Below are positions 17,660 through 26,518 of a stretch of DNA of 64,000 nt, in pieces. The number at the start of each line of letters is the position of its first letter. Position 1 is the stretch's first letter. Source of the stretch: LLD-282 sp964395835 (lineage in GTDB: Bacteria; Pseudomonadota; Gammaproteobacteria; Berkiellales; Berkiellaceae); NCBI GenBank assembly GCA_964395835.1, contig CAYNBJ010000002.1, forward strand, positions 1-64,000, read 5' to 3'. The notes under the pieces are model-generated. The model did not search any database and was not told the origin of the DNA. It was given only the letters and a program-made list of their open reading frames with translations. A program made the position numbers and the translations under genes.

Positions 17660-18916
17660 CTATCTGGGTTCGGAATATCTTTTGAAAATTAAAGAACAGT
17701 TAGACCCTCCAAATGCAAAAGAATTTTTCAAGATGTACTCCAGATGCGAGGGTTGCTCACTAGAAGAAGCTAGGCGATGCGCAAGAACATCGTCTTCAGG
17801 GTCGTCTAAATTGATCCAAGGAGGAATTTTTTGATGATAAAGGCTCAAAATACAAATTAAACTCTCTAAAGCACCAGCAGCACCAAGCAGATGCCCAGTC
17901 AAATTTTTTGTAGCACTGAGCCATACATTTGTATGATTTTTAAAAAGCTGACGAATAGCCAAAAGCTCTGCTAAGTCTCCCAAGGGAGTGGATGTTGCAT
18001 GGAGATGAATCATATCGATCTCTTCTGGATTGATCTGTGACCGTTTTAAAGCTGTTTCCATTGCAAGTAAAGCACCTCTGCCTTCTGGCTGAGGTTGTGT
18101 TATGTGATAAGCATCAGAGTTTGCTGAACCTCCACAAATCTCTGCAAAAATAGGAGCATTTCTTTTCAGTGCATGCTCAAGAGATTCCAAGACCAGCATG
18201 CTTGCACCATCTGCCATTACAAAGCCGCGTCTTTTGCGATCTAAGGGACGTGAAAGAGTTTGAGGATCGGACCAATCTTTCATATCAGCTAAAGCTTTTA
18301 ATGATTGAAAGGCGGCGATTCCTAAAGGATTTAAAGTATGTTCTGCCCCTCCACAAATCATCACATCAGCATAATCAGCGCAAATCATATCATAGCTATT
18401 CAATAAAGCATGTGAGCTGCTTGTGCAGGCCGATGTCATTGCTAAATTAGGTCCCAAAAAACCATAACGAATTGCAATATGTGATGCGAGCATAGAAATT
18501 AGCGTCGAAGGGATAAAAAAGGGAGAAACTCCTTTGAGGTTTTTTTCAAAAAACTTTATCGCTGTTGCATCAATTGTTTTGAGACCTCCAATACCCGATC
18601 CGATGCAGACACCAATACGATCTTTATGTATCTGTGTTTGCATAATTTGAGAGTTTTCAATAGACTCAAAAGCTGCTTTCAGTCCAAAAATGATAAAAGG
18701 ATCGAGGCGCGACAAGGTTTTGAGCTCATAATCTATTTCTTCAAGTTTAGGAGCAGAGACAGCAGCACCCACGGAAATCAAATCTGGGTGCATTTTTAGA
18801 TGATCTAAAGTCGATATAGCGCTTTGACCAGAAAAGATATTTTTAGAAATTTGTTTGTAATTATGGCCGTGAGCACTGAGTGCTCCCAGGCCAGTGACTA
18901 CGACACGCTTTTTCAA
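17660..18916 (-). CDS. fabF: 3-oxoacyl-ACP synthase II
   Basis: A 418-residue condensing enzyme that extends acyl-ACP with malonyl-ACP. The catalytic triad is visible: Cys in AMTSACTSSSHAL near residue 165, His in HLHATSTPLGD (usually HGTSTPLGD, so one Gly is replaced by Ala) and His in ATKNLTGHLLGAAG. The start is a TTG at 18916, supported by GGAG seven bases upstream and by the family N-terminus KKRVVVTGLGA. It follows acpP with a 41-base gap, so the two are probably co-transcribed. Confidence 0.94.
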   Translation of the reverse strand: MKKRVVVTGLGALSAHGHNYKQISKNIFSGQSAISTLDHLKMHPDLISVGAAVSAPKLEEIDYELKTLSRLDPFIIFGLKAAFESIENSQIMQTQIHKDRIGVCIGSGIGGLKTIDATAIKFFEKNLKGVSPFFIPSTLISMLASHIAIRYGFLGPNLAMTSACTSSSHALLNSYDMICADYADVMICGGAEHTLNPLGIAAFQSLKALADMKDWSDPQTLSRPLDRKRRGFVMADGASMLVLESLEHALKRNAPIFAEICGGSANSDAYHITQPQPEGRGALLAMETALKRSQINPEEIDMIHLHATSTPLGDLAELLAIRQLFKNHTNVWLSATKNLTGHLLGAAGALESLICILSLYHQKIPPWINLDDPEDDVLAHRLASSSEQPSHLEYILKNSFAFGGSNCSLIFKRYSEPR

Positions 18917-18957
18917 TCCTACGCTCCATAGGCAACCGTCATCTGAAACATGATGAC

Positions 18958-19215
18958 TTAAATGAGAGTTTTCTTGTCGTTAATATAATTTAAAATATCT
19001 TGAACACAAATAAATTTTTCAGCATCAGATTCAGGGATATCAATCTCAAATTCTTCTTCTAGTGCCATGATTAATTCAACGTGATCGAGTGAGTCCGCAC
19101 CCAAATCATCTAAGAAACGAGATTGAGGGGTAATCTTTTCTCTGCCTATTTTTAATCCAGCACTAATAAGATCGAAAATGCGATCTGCTAGCCAATCCGG
19201 TGTTTCTGTTTGCAT
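18958..19215 (-). CDS. acpP: Acyl carrier protein
   Basis: An 85-residue carrier of the growing acyl chain. The phosphopantetheine attachment Ser is in LGADSLDHVELIMALEEEF; the protein is acidic and has four predicted helices. GGAGA six bases before ATG 19215 supports the start. It is the first gene of acpP-fabF-tmk-holB. Confidence 0.96.
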   Translation of the reverse strand: MQTETPDWLADRIFDLISAGLKIGREKITPQSRFLDDLGADSLDHVELIMALEEEFEIDIPESDAEKFICVQDILNYINDKKTLI

Positions 19216-19336
19216 ATGATGTCTCCGTTGAAAATATCTAAAGAAAAATCTAGCAGAAGAGATATGTCTAAAGCAAGTTCATCAGGTTTTTTAATCTCTC
19301 AATGCATCACGAAAATTTTAATTATTTGGAGATCTG

Positions 19337-20890
19337 TTAGCAGTCCTCTTTATCTATGAAGAGAATTTTGGGATTTCGTTCGCGAATGAGGTCCATTTGC
19401 ACTTTGCTTTGAGCCAGAAAAATCATTTTTTCGTAAGCATCATAAGCGATCTGTGAGGCATAATTTTGCACGAACAGCTCTAAAATATCTTTAGATTCGC
19501 TTTCGATCCATAGGGCGCAAACAAAAGGGCAGTGCTGATATATACAAGAGAGCTGATATTCATGTTTGAGTCTTGAAATGACCACATCAAATTGCAAATG
19601 TCCTACAGCTCCTAAAATTAAATCATTTCCAATTTTTTTTCTGAAAACTTGAACAGCACCCTCTTGAGAGAGCTGAGCAAGAGCATGGTTTAATTGTTTG
19701 GATTTGAGAGGGTCTTCTGAACGCACACTTTTAAATAATTCAGGAGCAAATCTGACAATTCCTTGAATTTTCATATTGGTTCGTTTTTTGATGCAGAATG
19801 TATCACCAATATGGATATTTCCATGATTTATGAGGCCAATAATATCCCCCGCGACAGCTTGATTGGTGAATGTTCTATCTTGCCCCATGAAGCTTAATGC
19901 TTGGGTATTGGAAAGATATTTTTGCGATTGAACATGAAAAATTTTCTGTCCTTTTTCATATGTTCCACTGCAGACCCGACAAAAAGCAACTCTATCTCGA
20001 TGGTTGAGATCCATATTGGCTTGAATTTTAAATACGAAGGCAACAAACTCCTCATCATTAGGATGAATCGTCACTCCATCTGTGGATTCACGAGACAAAG
20101 GACTAGGAGCATAAAGCGCAAACCCGTCTAGCAATTCTTTAATACCAAAATTGTTTAATGCAGATCCAAAATAAACAGGCGTCAGTTGTCCTTTTAGATA
20201 CGCTTGATGATCGAAGGGTTCACTGGCTACTAATTCTAAAGCTTCATTAAGAGCCTCCCGATCAAAGTGAGAGAGAGATTCTTTTGTTTGTTCTAAGGAG
20301 GCTATAATGGGGTCTTGACGAATAAAATTATACCCACTTTTGTATAAAAAACAGTGTTTTTTTGTGCAATCATAGACGCCTAGAAAATCTTTTCCCATGC
20401 CAATCGGCCATGTGAGTGGATGAGTTTTGATGCCCAAGGAATTTTCAATATCATCTAAAAGTTCGAGTGGATCTTGAATGGATCGATCGAGTTTATTGAT
20501 AAAAGTAATAATAGGAATATCCCGCATCCGACAGACTTCCATGAGCTTGCGAGTGCGTTCTTCTACACCTTTTGCTCCATCGATGACCATTAAAGCTCCG
20601 TCGACAGCAGAGAGAGTGCGGTACGTATCTTCAGAAAAATCTTCATGTCCCGGTGTGTCAAGTAAATTAAAAATGCAATTTTTATGAATAAATTGCATGA
20701 CAGAGGTGCTAATTGAAATTCCACGTTCTTTTTCAATCGCCATCCAGTCGGAGCGCGCATGTTGATCTGTTTTTCTACTTTTTACGCTCCCAGCTTCATT
20801 AATCACCCCTCCGAAAAGAAGAATTTTTTCAGTGATTGTGGTTTTCCCTGCATCAGGATGTGAAATGATAGCAAAAGTTCTACGTTGCAT
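19337..20890 (-). CDS. prfC: Peptide chain release factor 3
   Basis: A 517-residue translational GTPase that recycles RF1/RF2 from the ribosome. G motifs: SHPDAGKTT (G1), RGISI (G2 region), DTPGHEDF (G3) and NKLDR (G4). The length and C-terminal domains match RF3 rather than EF-G. A possible 40-residue membrane peptide is encoded 24 bases upstream on the same strand. Confidence 0.95.
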   Translation of the reverse strand: MQRRTFAIISHPDAGKTTITEKILLFGGVINEAGSVKSRKTDQHARSDWMAIEKERGISISTSVMQFIHKNCIFNLLDTPGHEDFSEDTYRTLSAVDGALMVIDGAKGVEERTRKLMEVCRMRDIPIITFINKLDRSIQDPLELLDDIENSLGIKTHPLTWPIGMGKDFLGVYDCTKKHCFLYKSGYNFIRQDPIIASLEQTKESLSHFDREALNEALELVASEPFDHQAYLKGQLTPVYFGSALNNFGIKELLDGFALYAPSPLSRESTDGVTIHPNDEEFVAFVFKIQANMDLNHRDRVAFCRVCSGTYEKGQKIFHVQSQKYLSNTQALSFMGQDRTFTNQAVAGDIIGLINHGNIHIGDTFCIKKRTNMKIQGIVRFAPELFKSVRSEDPLKSKQLNHALAQLSQEGAVQVFRKKIGNDLILGAVGHLQFDVVISRLKHEYQLSCIYQHCPFVCALWIESESKDILELFVQNYASQIAYDAYEKMIFLAQSKVQMDLIRERNPKILFIDKEDC

Positions 20891-20914
20891 AAGAGACGGT
20901 CCAAAAATTAAAAC

Positions 20915-21037
20915 TTAGTGATGACTCATAAAATCAATGAAATATGCAATAGACCCTAAGCACAGACTTGTCATCATGAACATGAGTATCAAGCGCCTTA
21001 AAATAATTAGGAGCTGCTTATAGTCATTTTGATTCAT
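20915..21037 (-). CDS. Possible 40-residue single-span membrane peptide
   Basis: An ATG at 21037 opens a 40-codon frame starting MNQNDYKQLLIILRR, followed by a hydrophobic stretch of about 20 residues and the tail FIDFMSHH. A hydrophilic start, a single membrane span and the position 24 bases ahead of prfC are consistent with a small membrane protein. There is no clear ribosome binding site, so it could be chance. Confidence 0.35.
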   Translation of the reverse strand: MNQNDYKQLLIILRRLILMFMMTSLCLGSIAYFIDFMSHH

Positions 21038-21076
21038 GAGAAAAGTTGCTCTTAGATTCTATGATAAAGGTTTTCA

Positions 21077-21757
21077 TTATAACCCATTTCTACAGGCCTG
21101 ACTATCTAATTCATTATGGGGGAGCTTAGCTACTGTATCTTGACTATATGCATGATCATTATTTCTGTGTATAGATGGATTTGTGGGGATGCTATTCCGG
21201 TTTGGTTGGGGAACGAATGTATGGTTGCTTGTAAATAAATGTCTTTGATGCCTAATTTCTTGTTTTCTTTTATCAACTATCCTGGTGACGAGAGAAAGAC
21301 ATAAATGTGAAATCGAAAGCGATAAAATCACTGTAGTCAGAGGGATAGCAGTGGGTGGAAAAGACAGCATCCCAATCATCAAAACGACAATCGTGAGTTG
21401 GATTGTTAATTTGAGGGTTTCTTGAGCGATAGCTTGAAATTTTTGTTTTTTTGTGAGGTCTGAATTGTTGTAAACACCATGGATTTTGTGCAATGAAATC
21501 CATGAAACAATCGATAAACTGATCGCGCCAATAATGGGAATGGCTGAAAAAGCCACCCCAAGAGTTTCTATATTCGTCACAAGAAGCTCAGATATGACTT
21601 TCGTGATATCTAAGAAGAATGCAGCCATTCCGACCACGATCGCAAAGAATAGAATTTTTCTCGTTCTAGCTTTATCTATGACTGTGAGTTCTGAAGCATC
21701 TTTTTTTAAGCCAATAATTTCAACAATGCTATCAACAAGTTCTAGTGGAATATACAT
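21077..21757 (-). CDS. Multi-pass membrane protein, paralogue cluster member
   Basis: A 226-residue protein of unknown function. It has a short N-terminal stretch (about 40 residues), membrane segments near residues 35-60, 65-90, 115-135 and 138-160, and a hydrophilic, Asn/His-rich tail. The region SLHKIHGVYNNSDLTKKQKF matches SLKNLRKIIKKTDITHTQKI in the 249-residue protein upstream, so the two are paralogues. It is the last of three such genes on the minus strand. There is no signal peptide and no catalytic motif. Confidence 0.7.
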   Translation of the reverse strand: MYIPLELVDSIVEIIGLKKDASELTVIDKARTRKILFFAIVVGMAAFFLDITKVISELLVTNIETLGVAFSAIPIIGAISLSIVSWISLHKIHGVYNNSDLTKKQKFQAIAQETLKLTIQLTIVVLMIGMLSFPPTAIPLTTVILSLSISHLCLSLVTRIVDKRKQEIRHQRHLFTSNHTFVPQPNRNSIPTNPSIHRNNDHAYSQDTVAKLPHNELDSQACRNGL

Positions 21758-21788
21758 GAATCAACCTCTTTTTTTTTAGATATTTTTA

Positions 21789-22622
21789 TTAAATGGAGTG
21801 TCTTTTTGTTAGGGTGCCGGTGTTTTTTTTCTCCGTTTCCACTATGGCTGATTCTGATTTTCTGGATGGCTTTTGTGATTGAGCATAACTATTTGTAGGT
21901 AGATTCGCAGTTGTATTTTTGGGATTGATATCGGCTGGATCTCTTTGAGAAAAAGCTGTCTGCTGAGGAGTGTTGGAATTCGAGGAGTTTTTTATTTCTT
22001 TTTCTATTTTTTTTTCATAGTATGCGGATCCAAAAAAAATAGCTGAAGTGACGGCAAATCCTGCAAATGCAAGAATTGGTGCTATAGGTGGCGCCAAAAT
22101 TGCGACTACAGTTAAAGTGGCAGTGAGCGTTAATTGTGTCAACTCTGATCCTATGCGAATTTTTCGGTTCTTTTCAAAAAGAGCGTGTTCTTGTGGATTT
22201 GTATCAAGAGCGTACGGATTTTTTTCCATTATGGTCATTGCGAGTTTTACAGAATAGTACATTGCGGCAATGCCAACAAAGATTTGTCCTACGATAGGAA
22301 CCGAACCTATGCCGCATAGAGTCCTTGTACTACCATGGGTAATGAGATCTTTTAGGGCATCAACGAACTCTTTTAGAGCATCAAGAGTTGCACTTGAAAA
22401 ATAACTGATGCGTAGGGCGCTTAATCCCATACTAATCGCTTTTTTTTCTTGTTCATGGGTATTTTTTTTTGCACTAGCCACTGTAGCTGATGGGTCTTGG
22501 GCGGTTTGATGCTCGTTCGTTTTATGCTCTTTTGCATCTTTTTTCGCTTCCAATCGAAGAGTAATAAAATCTATGGTGTCTTTCACAAGAGATGCGACAC
22601 TGATCAGAGCAACAATATCCAT
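21789..22622 (-). CDS. Multi-pass membrane protein, paralogue cluster member
   Basis: A 277-residue protein of unknown function with the same layout as its neighbours: short N-terminus, hydrophobic middle (segments near 95-130 and 160-205, the latter AILAPPIAPILAFAGFAV) and a Ser/Thr/Asn-rich soluble tail of about 70 residues. The start at 22622 is set by AAGGAA about 7 bases upstream; an earlier ATG at 22667 lacks this. It ends 31 bases before the next gene, so the two are likely one operon. Confidence 0.7.
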   Translation of the reverse strand: MDIVALISVASLVKDTIDFITLRLEAKKDAKEHKTNEHQTAQDPSATVASAKKNTHEQEKKAISMGLSALRISYFSSATLDALKEFVDALKDLITHGSTRTLCGIGSVPIVGQIFVGIAAMYYSVKLAMTIMEKNPYALDTNPQEHALFEKNRKIRIGSELTQLTLTATLTVVAILAPPIAPILAFAGFAVTSAIFFGSAYYEKKIEKEIKNSSNSNTPQQTAFSQRDPADINPKNTTANLPTNSYAQSQKPSRKSESAIVETEKKNTGTLTKRHSI

Positions 22623-23112
22623 AAAAGTTCCTTTTTTGTTGATGGTTGGGTAAAAACGAAGATGCATAAATAAAAGCAGAACAAAAAAATCTTATGTGTT
22701 CTGCATCTAGGGTACGATTTTTTTTGATGGAAGTATTGGATACAAATGTCATTTTTTTCTGTGAGAAAAAGGCTCTTTCAAAGAGCCTGCAAATATTGTG
22801 TTCTTTGTTAGAGAAGGCTTCAATATCATTTAAGAACAATCTTTGAATATGATAAATCATTTGATTTATAAATTGTTCCCCCACTGCCGTAATGACATGT
22901 TTTTGTAAAATAAGCAAAAAGCGATATGCTTTTACAAAGATTATATAAGTTTTTTTTGTCTGATTCACTGAGCTTTTTTGATGAATAAGTTCGAAGATCT
23001 TGTTGACTGATTTGCAAAGACTGAGCTTATTTTGTGTGATACCTTGTACAGGGTATAGAGTTGATAAAGATATGATGGGTTGTAGTGTGCGCTTCAAAAT
23101 CAAGGTCTTCAT
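22522..23112 (-). CDS. Translationally coupled ORF that runs through a terminator (doubtful)
   Basis: The ATG at 23112 overlaps the stop of the preceding membrane protein gene (ATGA) and has AGGAA at good spacing, so translation probably does start here (MKTLILKRTLQ). The 196-codon frame then crosses a clear intrinsic terminator at about codon 110 and overlaps the next gene by about 100 bases. The second half is Cys/Tyr/His-rich and looks out of frame. I suspect a shorter or frameshifted original gene of about 100 residues. Confidence 0.3.
   Translation of the reverse strand: MKTLILKRTLQPIISLSTLYPVQGITQNKLSLCKSVNKIFELIHQKSSVNQTKKTYIIFVKAYRFLLILQKHVITAVGEQFINQMIYHIQRLFLNDIEAFSNKEHNICRLFERAFFSQKKMTFVSNTSIKKNRTLDAEHIRFFCSAFIYASSFLPNHQQKRNFYGYCCSDQCRISCERHHRFYYSSIGSEKRCKRA
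22766..22788 (-). terminator. Intrinsic terminator inside the membrane protein cluster
   Basis: Read on the minus strand, AGGCTCTTT (22788-22780), one base, then AAAGAGCCT (22778-22770) and TTTTTC. The one-base loop means the innermost pairs open in practice. It ends transcription from the 249-residue gene and separates it from the two downstream genes. Confidence 0.75.
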
Positions 23113-23858
23113 GATTTCCTAACAATATAAATGCTATGATTCGTGTCTTTCATGTGATCTGGAGCAGAACATGTATTTTTTTGGTGCACTGCGGTTTTTT
23201 TTGTTTTCGTTTGATTTGAAAACATCATCATTTTTTTGTTGAAAGCATCTTTTTTAGGATTGATATCGAAATCCTTTTTCTGAGCTCTATTTGCTTCCCG
23301 ATCTACGGAGGTCTTAAGATCGAGTTTTTCTAATGATCTGCCTCTATGTTGTAATTTTATACTTTTTTCAAAATGGATTTTGAAAAAATTAATCACAAAC
23401 AGTGTGCTCAAAACAGCAATCAATGCAGATAAAAGAGCAGTTCCAGTGAGTGGATGTATGAGGAGTGCCAGTGTCAGGCCTATGGCTGTTGTCATAGCTA
23501 TGATTTTCAAGATCTCAAAAGACAAAAGTTTTATTTTTTGAGTGTGTGTTATATCTGTCTTTTTGATGATTTTTCGAAGATTTTTTAAAGAAAATCCTAA
23601 GCTAATCAAGAGCGAAACGAGAGATAAGATAGGATTTAGGATTCCTAATTGAATAAGTGGGGCAGCAGACAGACGCAAGAAAAACACAAGACCTGTAGTC
23701 AGCCCTAAGACAAAAGATGTGAAAGATGCAAGAGAACCAAGAATAAACGCTGTCAGCAAAATCTGTTTGTTTTTTTCTACCAATTCTTCACTCTCTATCG
23801 AGATCCCTGTAAAATTTGCAATTGTATCTACGATGTGATCTAAAAGTCGCTTCTTCAT
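23109..23858 (-). CDS. Multi-pass membrane protein, paralogue cluster member
   Basis: A 249-residue protein with N-terminus MKKRLLDHIVDTIANFTG, membrane segments near 32-60, 65-92, 112-132 and 135-155, and a Lys-rich tail of about 90 residues. It shares the D-x-IV(D/E)-x-I start and the SL...TDITHTQK loop with the 226-residue protein downstream. It is the first of the three genes on the minus strand, divergent from tolB. The function is unknown; host-membrane insertion is only a suggestion. Confidence 0.7.
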   Translation of the reverse strand: MKKRLLDHIVDTIANFTGISIESEELVEKNKQILLTAFILGSLASFTSFVLGLTTGLVFFLRLSAAPLIQLGILNPILSLVSLLISLGFSLKNLRKIIKKTDITHTQKIKLLSFEILKIIAMTTAIGLTLALLIHPLTGTALLSALIAVLSTLFVINFFKIHFEKSIKLQHRGRSLEKLDLKTSVDREANRAQKKDFDINPKKDAFNKKMMMFSNQTKTKKTAVHQKNTCSAPDHMKDTNHSIYIVRKS

Positions 23859-23984
23859 ATGCTCGCAAATTTATGAAATTTTTAGGAGACTAATCGTGAT
23901 ATCGGCAAAAAGCTTATAAAACTTAGATTATCTATGAAAAAATTTGATAAGATACCTATGTGATTTTTCAGATTGAGTCAGGAA

Positions 23985-25271
23985 ATGTTGCTTTTTAAAA
24001 AGTGCGTAGCGTTTTTCTTTATTTTTATCAGTGGCATATCATATGCACAGCATACTTTCCATACAAATTTATTGCATCTACACTGCTGTGATCCAAAAAC
24101 AAATGATGAGCAAAAGATCTACGTGCATTTGCAACAATGGCTTCCTGTGATAGGGCCTGCGACTTTCGACATTGCACCGCCGGAGACCGGCTATGATTAT
24201 TATTTTTCTGCTCACTGTGATTCTTCTACAGTGACTTTAGAGCTTTTGGGACATGACTCTACTCACGTGTGTCTGAGAAAAAAATATTTTTATATGAATG
24301 ATAGTGACTTGTATAGAGCGTGTGCTCAGTTTTATGATGAATGCTCTGTACAATTATGGGGCTTTAAAAGCGTATTTTCATACCCTGTTGCATTTTTATC
24401 TTACAAGCCAGATGATCGACTTTATGCAATTAATATAGCGCCTATTGATGGATCTTATGAATATTGTGTGCAGCAAGGGCCAAATCCATACATGTCTATT
24501 CGGTGGTCTGAAGATGGGCAATATCTTGCCTTTGTTAAGATTTTTGAGAATGGATCGTCCGTTTTTCTTTTTCATCTCCCAAGCAGAGAGATCTATACAT
24601 TGGCTCAAGATGGATTTTATACCTCACCTTGTTTTAGTTCTGAGGAAAATATCTTATATTTTGTAGAAATGGATGCTTTGGGTTCTCGATTACAGGCAAT
24701 GAATTGGAAAACAAAAGAGAGAAAAACACTTTTTGTAGCAAAAGATTATTTGTTTGATTTGTCTTTATCTTATAAACATAATCATTTGCTCTGCAGTGCG
24801 ATGCTGCATAGCGAAAAGATCCGTGTTTACGATTTTGATATTAAGAATATTAAAATGCGTCCTTTTATCTACAGTGATGAAGATATGTTTTCAGCTATTT
24901 TAAGCAAAAAAAATCATTCCATATTTTTTTCGGCCTTAGAGCCCGATACATCCTTATTGATTCGACATAGTTATGTGGATCATATGAATCACTTTGTCTC
25001 TATTGCTTCTGAAATTCAAGAAATTAGCGTGGCTAATGAGGAAAATTTTCTTCTTTTTGAAAAAATGGATTTGAAAAAACAAAAAGAAGAAATTATTTTT
25101 AAATCCTTAATTCATTTTCAGGAAACGCCTCTTTATAGCGATAGAAATTATTCCTTATATGCGCCGGTTATGAGCCCTGTTCCGTTGTATTTATCAGAGA
25201 GCTGGCTTAAAGAGAGCATTGTCATTTTGTCGGAATCAGCAACAATTAAAAGCGATGCTCTTAGTTCATGA
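23985..25271 (+). CDS. tolB: TolB-like periplasmic beta-propeller protein
   Basis: A 428-residue protein with a signal peptide (MLLFKKCVAFFFIFISGISYA, cut before Gln), an N-terminal mixed domain and a WD40/PD40-type propeller (SIRWSEDGQYLAFV, SPCFSSEENILYFV repeats). TolB links the Tol complex to Pal for outer-membrane integrity. It is quite diverged, but the neighbouring pal- and cpoB-like genes support it. I chose the ATG at 23985 over a TTG four codons upstream because of the signal peptide. The 3' end overlaps the minus-strand pal gene by 124 bases. tolQ, tolR and tolA are not in the window. Confidence 0.75.
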   Translation: MLLFKKCVAFFFIFISGISYAQHTFHTNLLHLHCCDPKTNDEQKIYVHLQQWLPVIGPATFDIAPPETGYDYYFSAHCDSSTVTLELLGHDSTHVCLRKKYFYMNDSDLYRACAQFYDECSVQLWGFKSVFSYPVAFLSYKPDDRLYAINIAPIDGSYEYCVQQGPNPYMSIRWSEDGQYLAFVKIFENGSSVFLFHLPSREIYTLAQDGFYTSPCFSSEENILYFVEMDALGSRLQAMNWKTKERKTLFVAKDYLFDLSLSYKHNHLLCSAMLHSEKIRVYDFDIKNIKMRPFIYSDEDMFSAILSKKNHSIFFSALEPDTSLLIRHSYVDHMNHFVSIASEIQEISVANEENFLLFEKMDLKKQKEEIIFKSLIHFQETPLYSDRNYSLYAPVMSPVPLYLSESWLKESIVILSESATIKSDALSS

Positions 25272-25687
25272 GCTAAAGCAGAAAAATTGCAAAAGTGAAA
25301 AGAACCTTCTTTTCCTAAAGGAACCAGATGCAGTCTGTTTTCTTCAATACCTTTTTTGCAAACCGCTTGTGCAATAATCAGTGAGCGCTTGTAGGAAAGC
25401 TGATAGTTATATTCACGTGATCCTTGATGATCGCTACTAGATAAAATCCAGCAATCAGCATTTGGATTTTGGACTAAGATTGAAACAACCTTTTCAATTT
25501 TTTGCACATCTGCCAGAGTGTATTCTGTTTTTTTGGGTTCAAAATGAATTTTTTCGATGATGTGGAGAGAAGAGAGATCCTCTTTTGGTGTAAAACTGTT
25601 GTTCCAGAGTGAAGCGTTGTGGCTGCATCCAGATAAAAACACAGAGCCAAGAAGAATTTTTTTATAGATATTTTGTAATTGTATCAC
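25148..25687 (-). CDS. pal: Pal-like OmpA-domain lipoprotein, inverted
   Basis: A 179-residue lipoprotein: signal peptide with lipobox LSGC at about residue 21, then an OmpA-like peptidoglycan-binding domain with the typical pattern (HFEPKK, DHQGSREYNYQLSYKRS, GIEENRLHLVPLGKE). Pal anchors the outer membrane to peptidoglycan and binds TolB. Normally it lies on the same strand between tolB and cpoB; here it is on the opposite strand between them, and its last 40 codons run antisense to the end of tolB. The start is a GTG at 25687 with no clear ribosome binding site. The C-terminal tail after LRASLLIVA is longer than usual. Confidence 0.75.
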   Translation of the reverse strand: MIQLQNIYKKILLGSVFLSGCSHNASLWNNSFTPKEDLSSLHIIEKIHFEPKKTEYTLADVQKIEKVVSILVQNPNADCWILSSSDHQGSREYNYQLSYKRSLIIAQAVCKKGIEENRLHLVPLGKEGSFHFCNFSALAHELRASLLIVADSDKMTMLSLSQLSDKYNGTGLITGAYKE

Positions 25688-25721
25688 TGAAAACGCAGAT
25701 CTTTTCTGTTAGAGTATCAGC

Positions 25722-25727
25722 TATAAT
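25722..25727 (+). promoter_or_regulatory. -10 box ahead of cpoB
   Basis: A perfect TATAAT, 21 bases before the cpoB ATG at 25749; no good -35 is visible. The expected transcript start near 25734 excludes the TTG at 25731 as start codon. Confidence 0.5.
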
Positions 25728-25748
25728 CCTTTGGTAAAAGATTTTTGT

Positions 25749-26414
25749 ATGCGTTTTTCTTCATATTTTTGGGTCTCTCAGTTTATATATATTTGTTCTT
25801 TTATGATCTGTATGACCGCTGTGCACTCTGAAGATGCGATTTGTCCCTCAGTATCGCCTGAAATACAAGAGTCTCTTTTATTACCCGAGAAAGCCTTGCA
25901 GGGATATTATGATGCAATTATTGTTAAACTTGATCAATTAAAAAAGAAAATTGACGCTTTAGATCGTCAACAAAGAGAGTTAATGACTCTGATTAGCGAT
26001 ATTGTCATTGAAAAAGAGGAAAGCCTTCCTAAAGAACTCAGTGATTATAATCATATCTCTGACTTGATTGACAGAAATCAACACGATTTGGCGATAGATC
26101 AGATATTGGTTTTTATACAAAAATATCCTAACAGCGAACGTTCAGCATATGCGTACTATTTGCTTGCGGAAATTTATAGGCAAAATCAGATGTATGAGGT
26201 AGCTCTAGAGACATATGAAACGTTGTTGAATTTTTATCCAGAGCATCCAAAAGCGCCTGAAGCCCTGTATAAAACCGCAAAGATTAATCAAACCTTGCGG
26301 ATGATTGACCGCAGTATTTATCAATATAAAATATTATTAAAAAAATATCCTCAATCTTCATTATGTGATTTAGCGAAAAAAGAGCTGCTATCTCTTAAAA
26401 AAGAGGGTCCTTAG
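25749..26414 (+). CDS. cpoB: Cell division coordinator CpoB-like TPR protein
   Basis: A 221-residue periplasmic protein: signal peptide (MRFSSYFWVSQFIYICSFMICM region, cut near VHS), a coiled coil (LDQLKKKIDALDRQQRELMT) and three C-terminal TPR units (YAYYLLAEIYRQNQMYEVAL and so on). CpoB coordinates the Tol system with septal peptidoglycan synthesis. It is the last gene of the Tol-Pal cluster in gammaproteobacteria, and here it follows the inverted pal. Confidence 0.85.
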   Translation: MRFSSYFWVSQFIYICSFMICMTAVHSEDAICPSVSPEIQESLLLPEKALQGYYDAIIVKLDQLKKKIDALDRQQRELMTLISDIVIEKEESLPKELSDYNHISDLIDRNQHDLAIDQILVFIQKYPNSERSAYAYYLLAEIYRQNQMYEVALETYETLLNFYPEHPKAPEALYKTAKINQTLRMIDRSIYQYKILLKKYPQSSLCDLAKKELLSLKKEGP

Positions 26415-26518
26415 ACCGAATTTTTATATAACATATTGATTAGGAATGTTTTTGTTTGATATAAGAATCCATCTGTGGCAAAATAAACAAGAACGTTGAA
26501 AAGTATTGTGAGATATCT

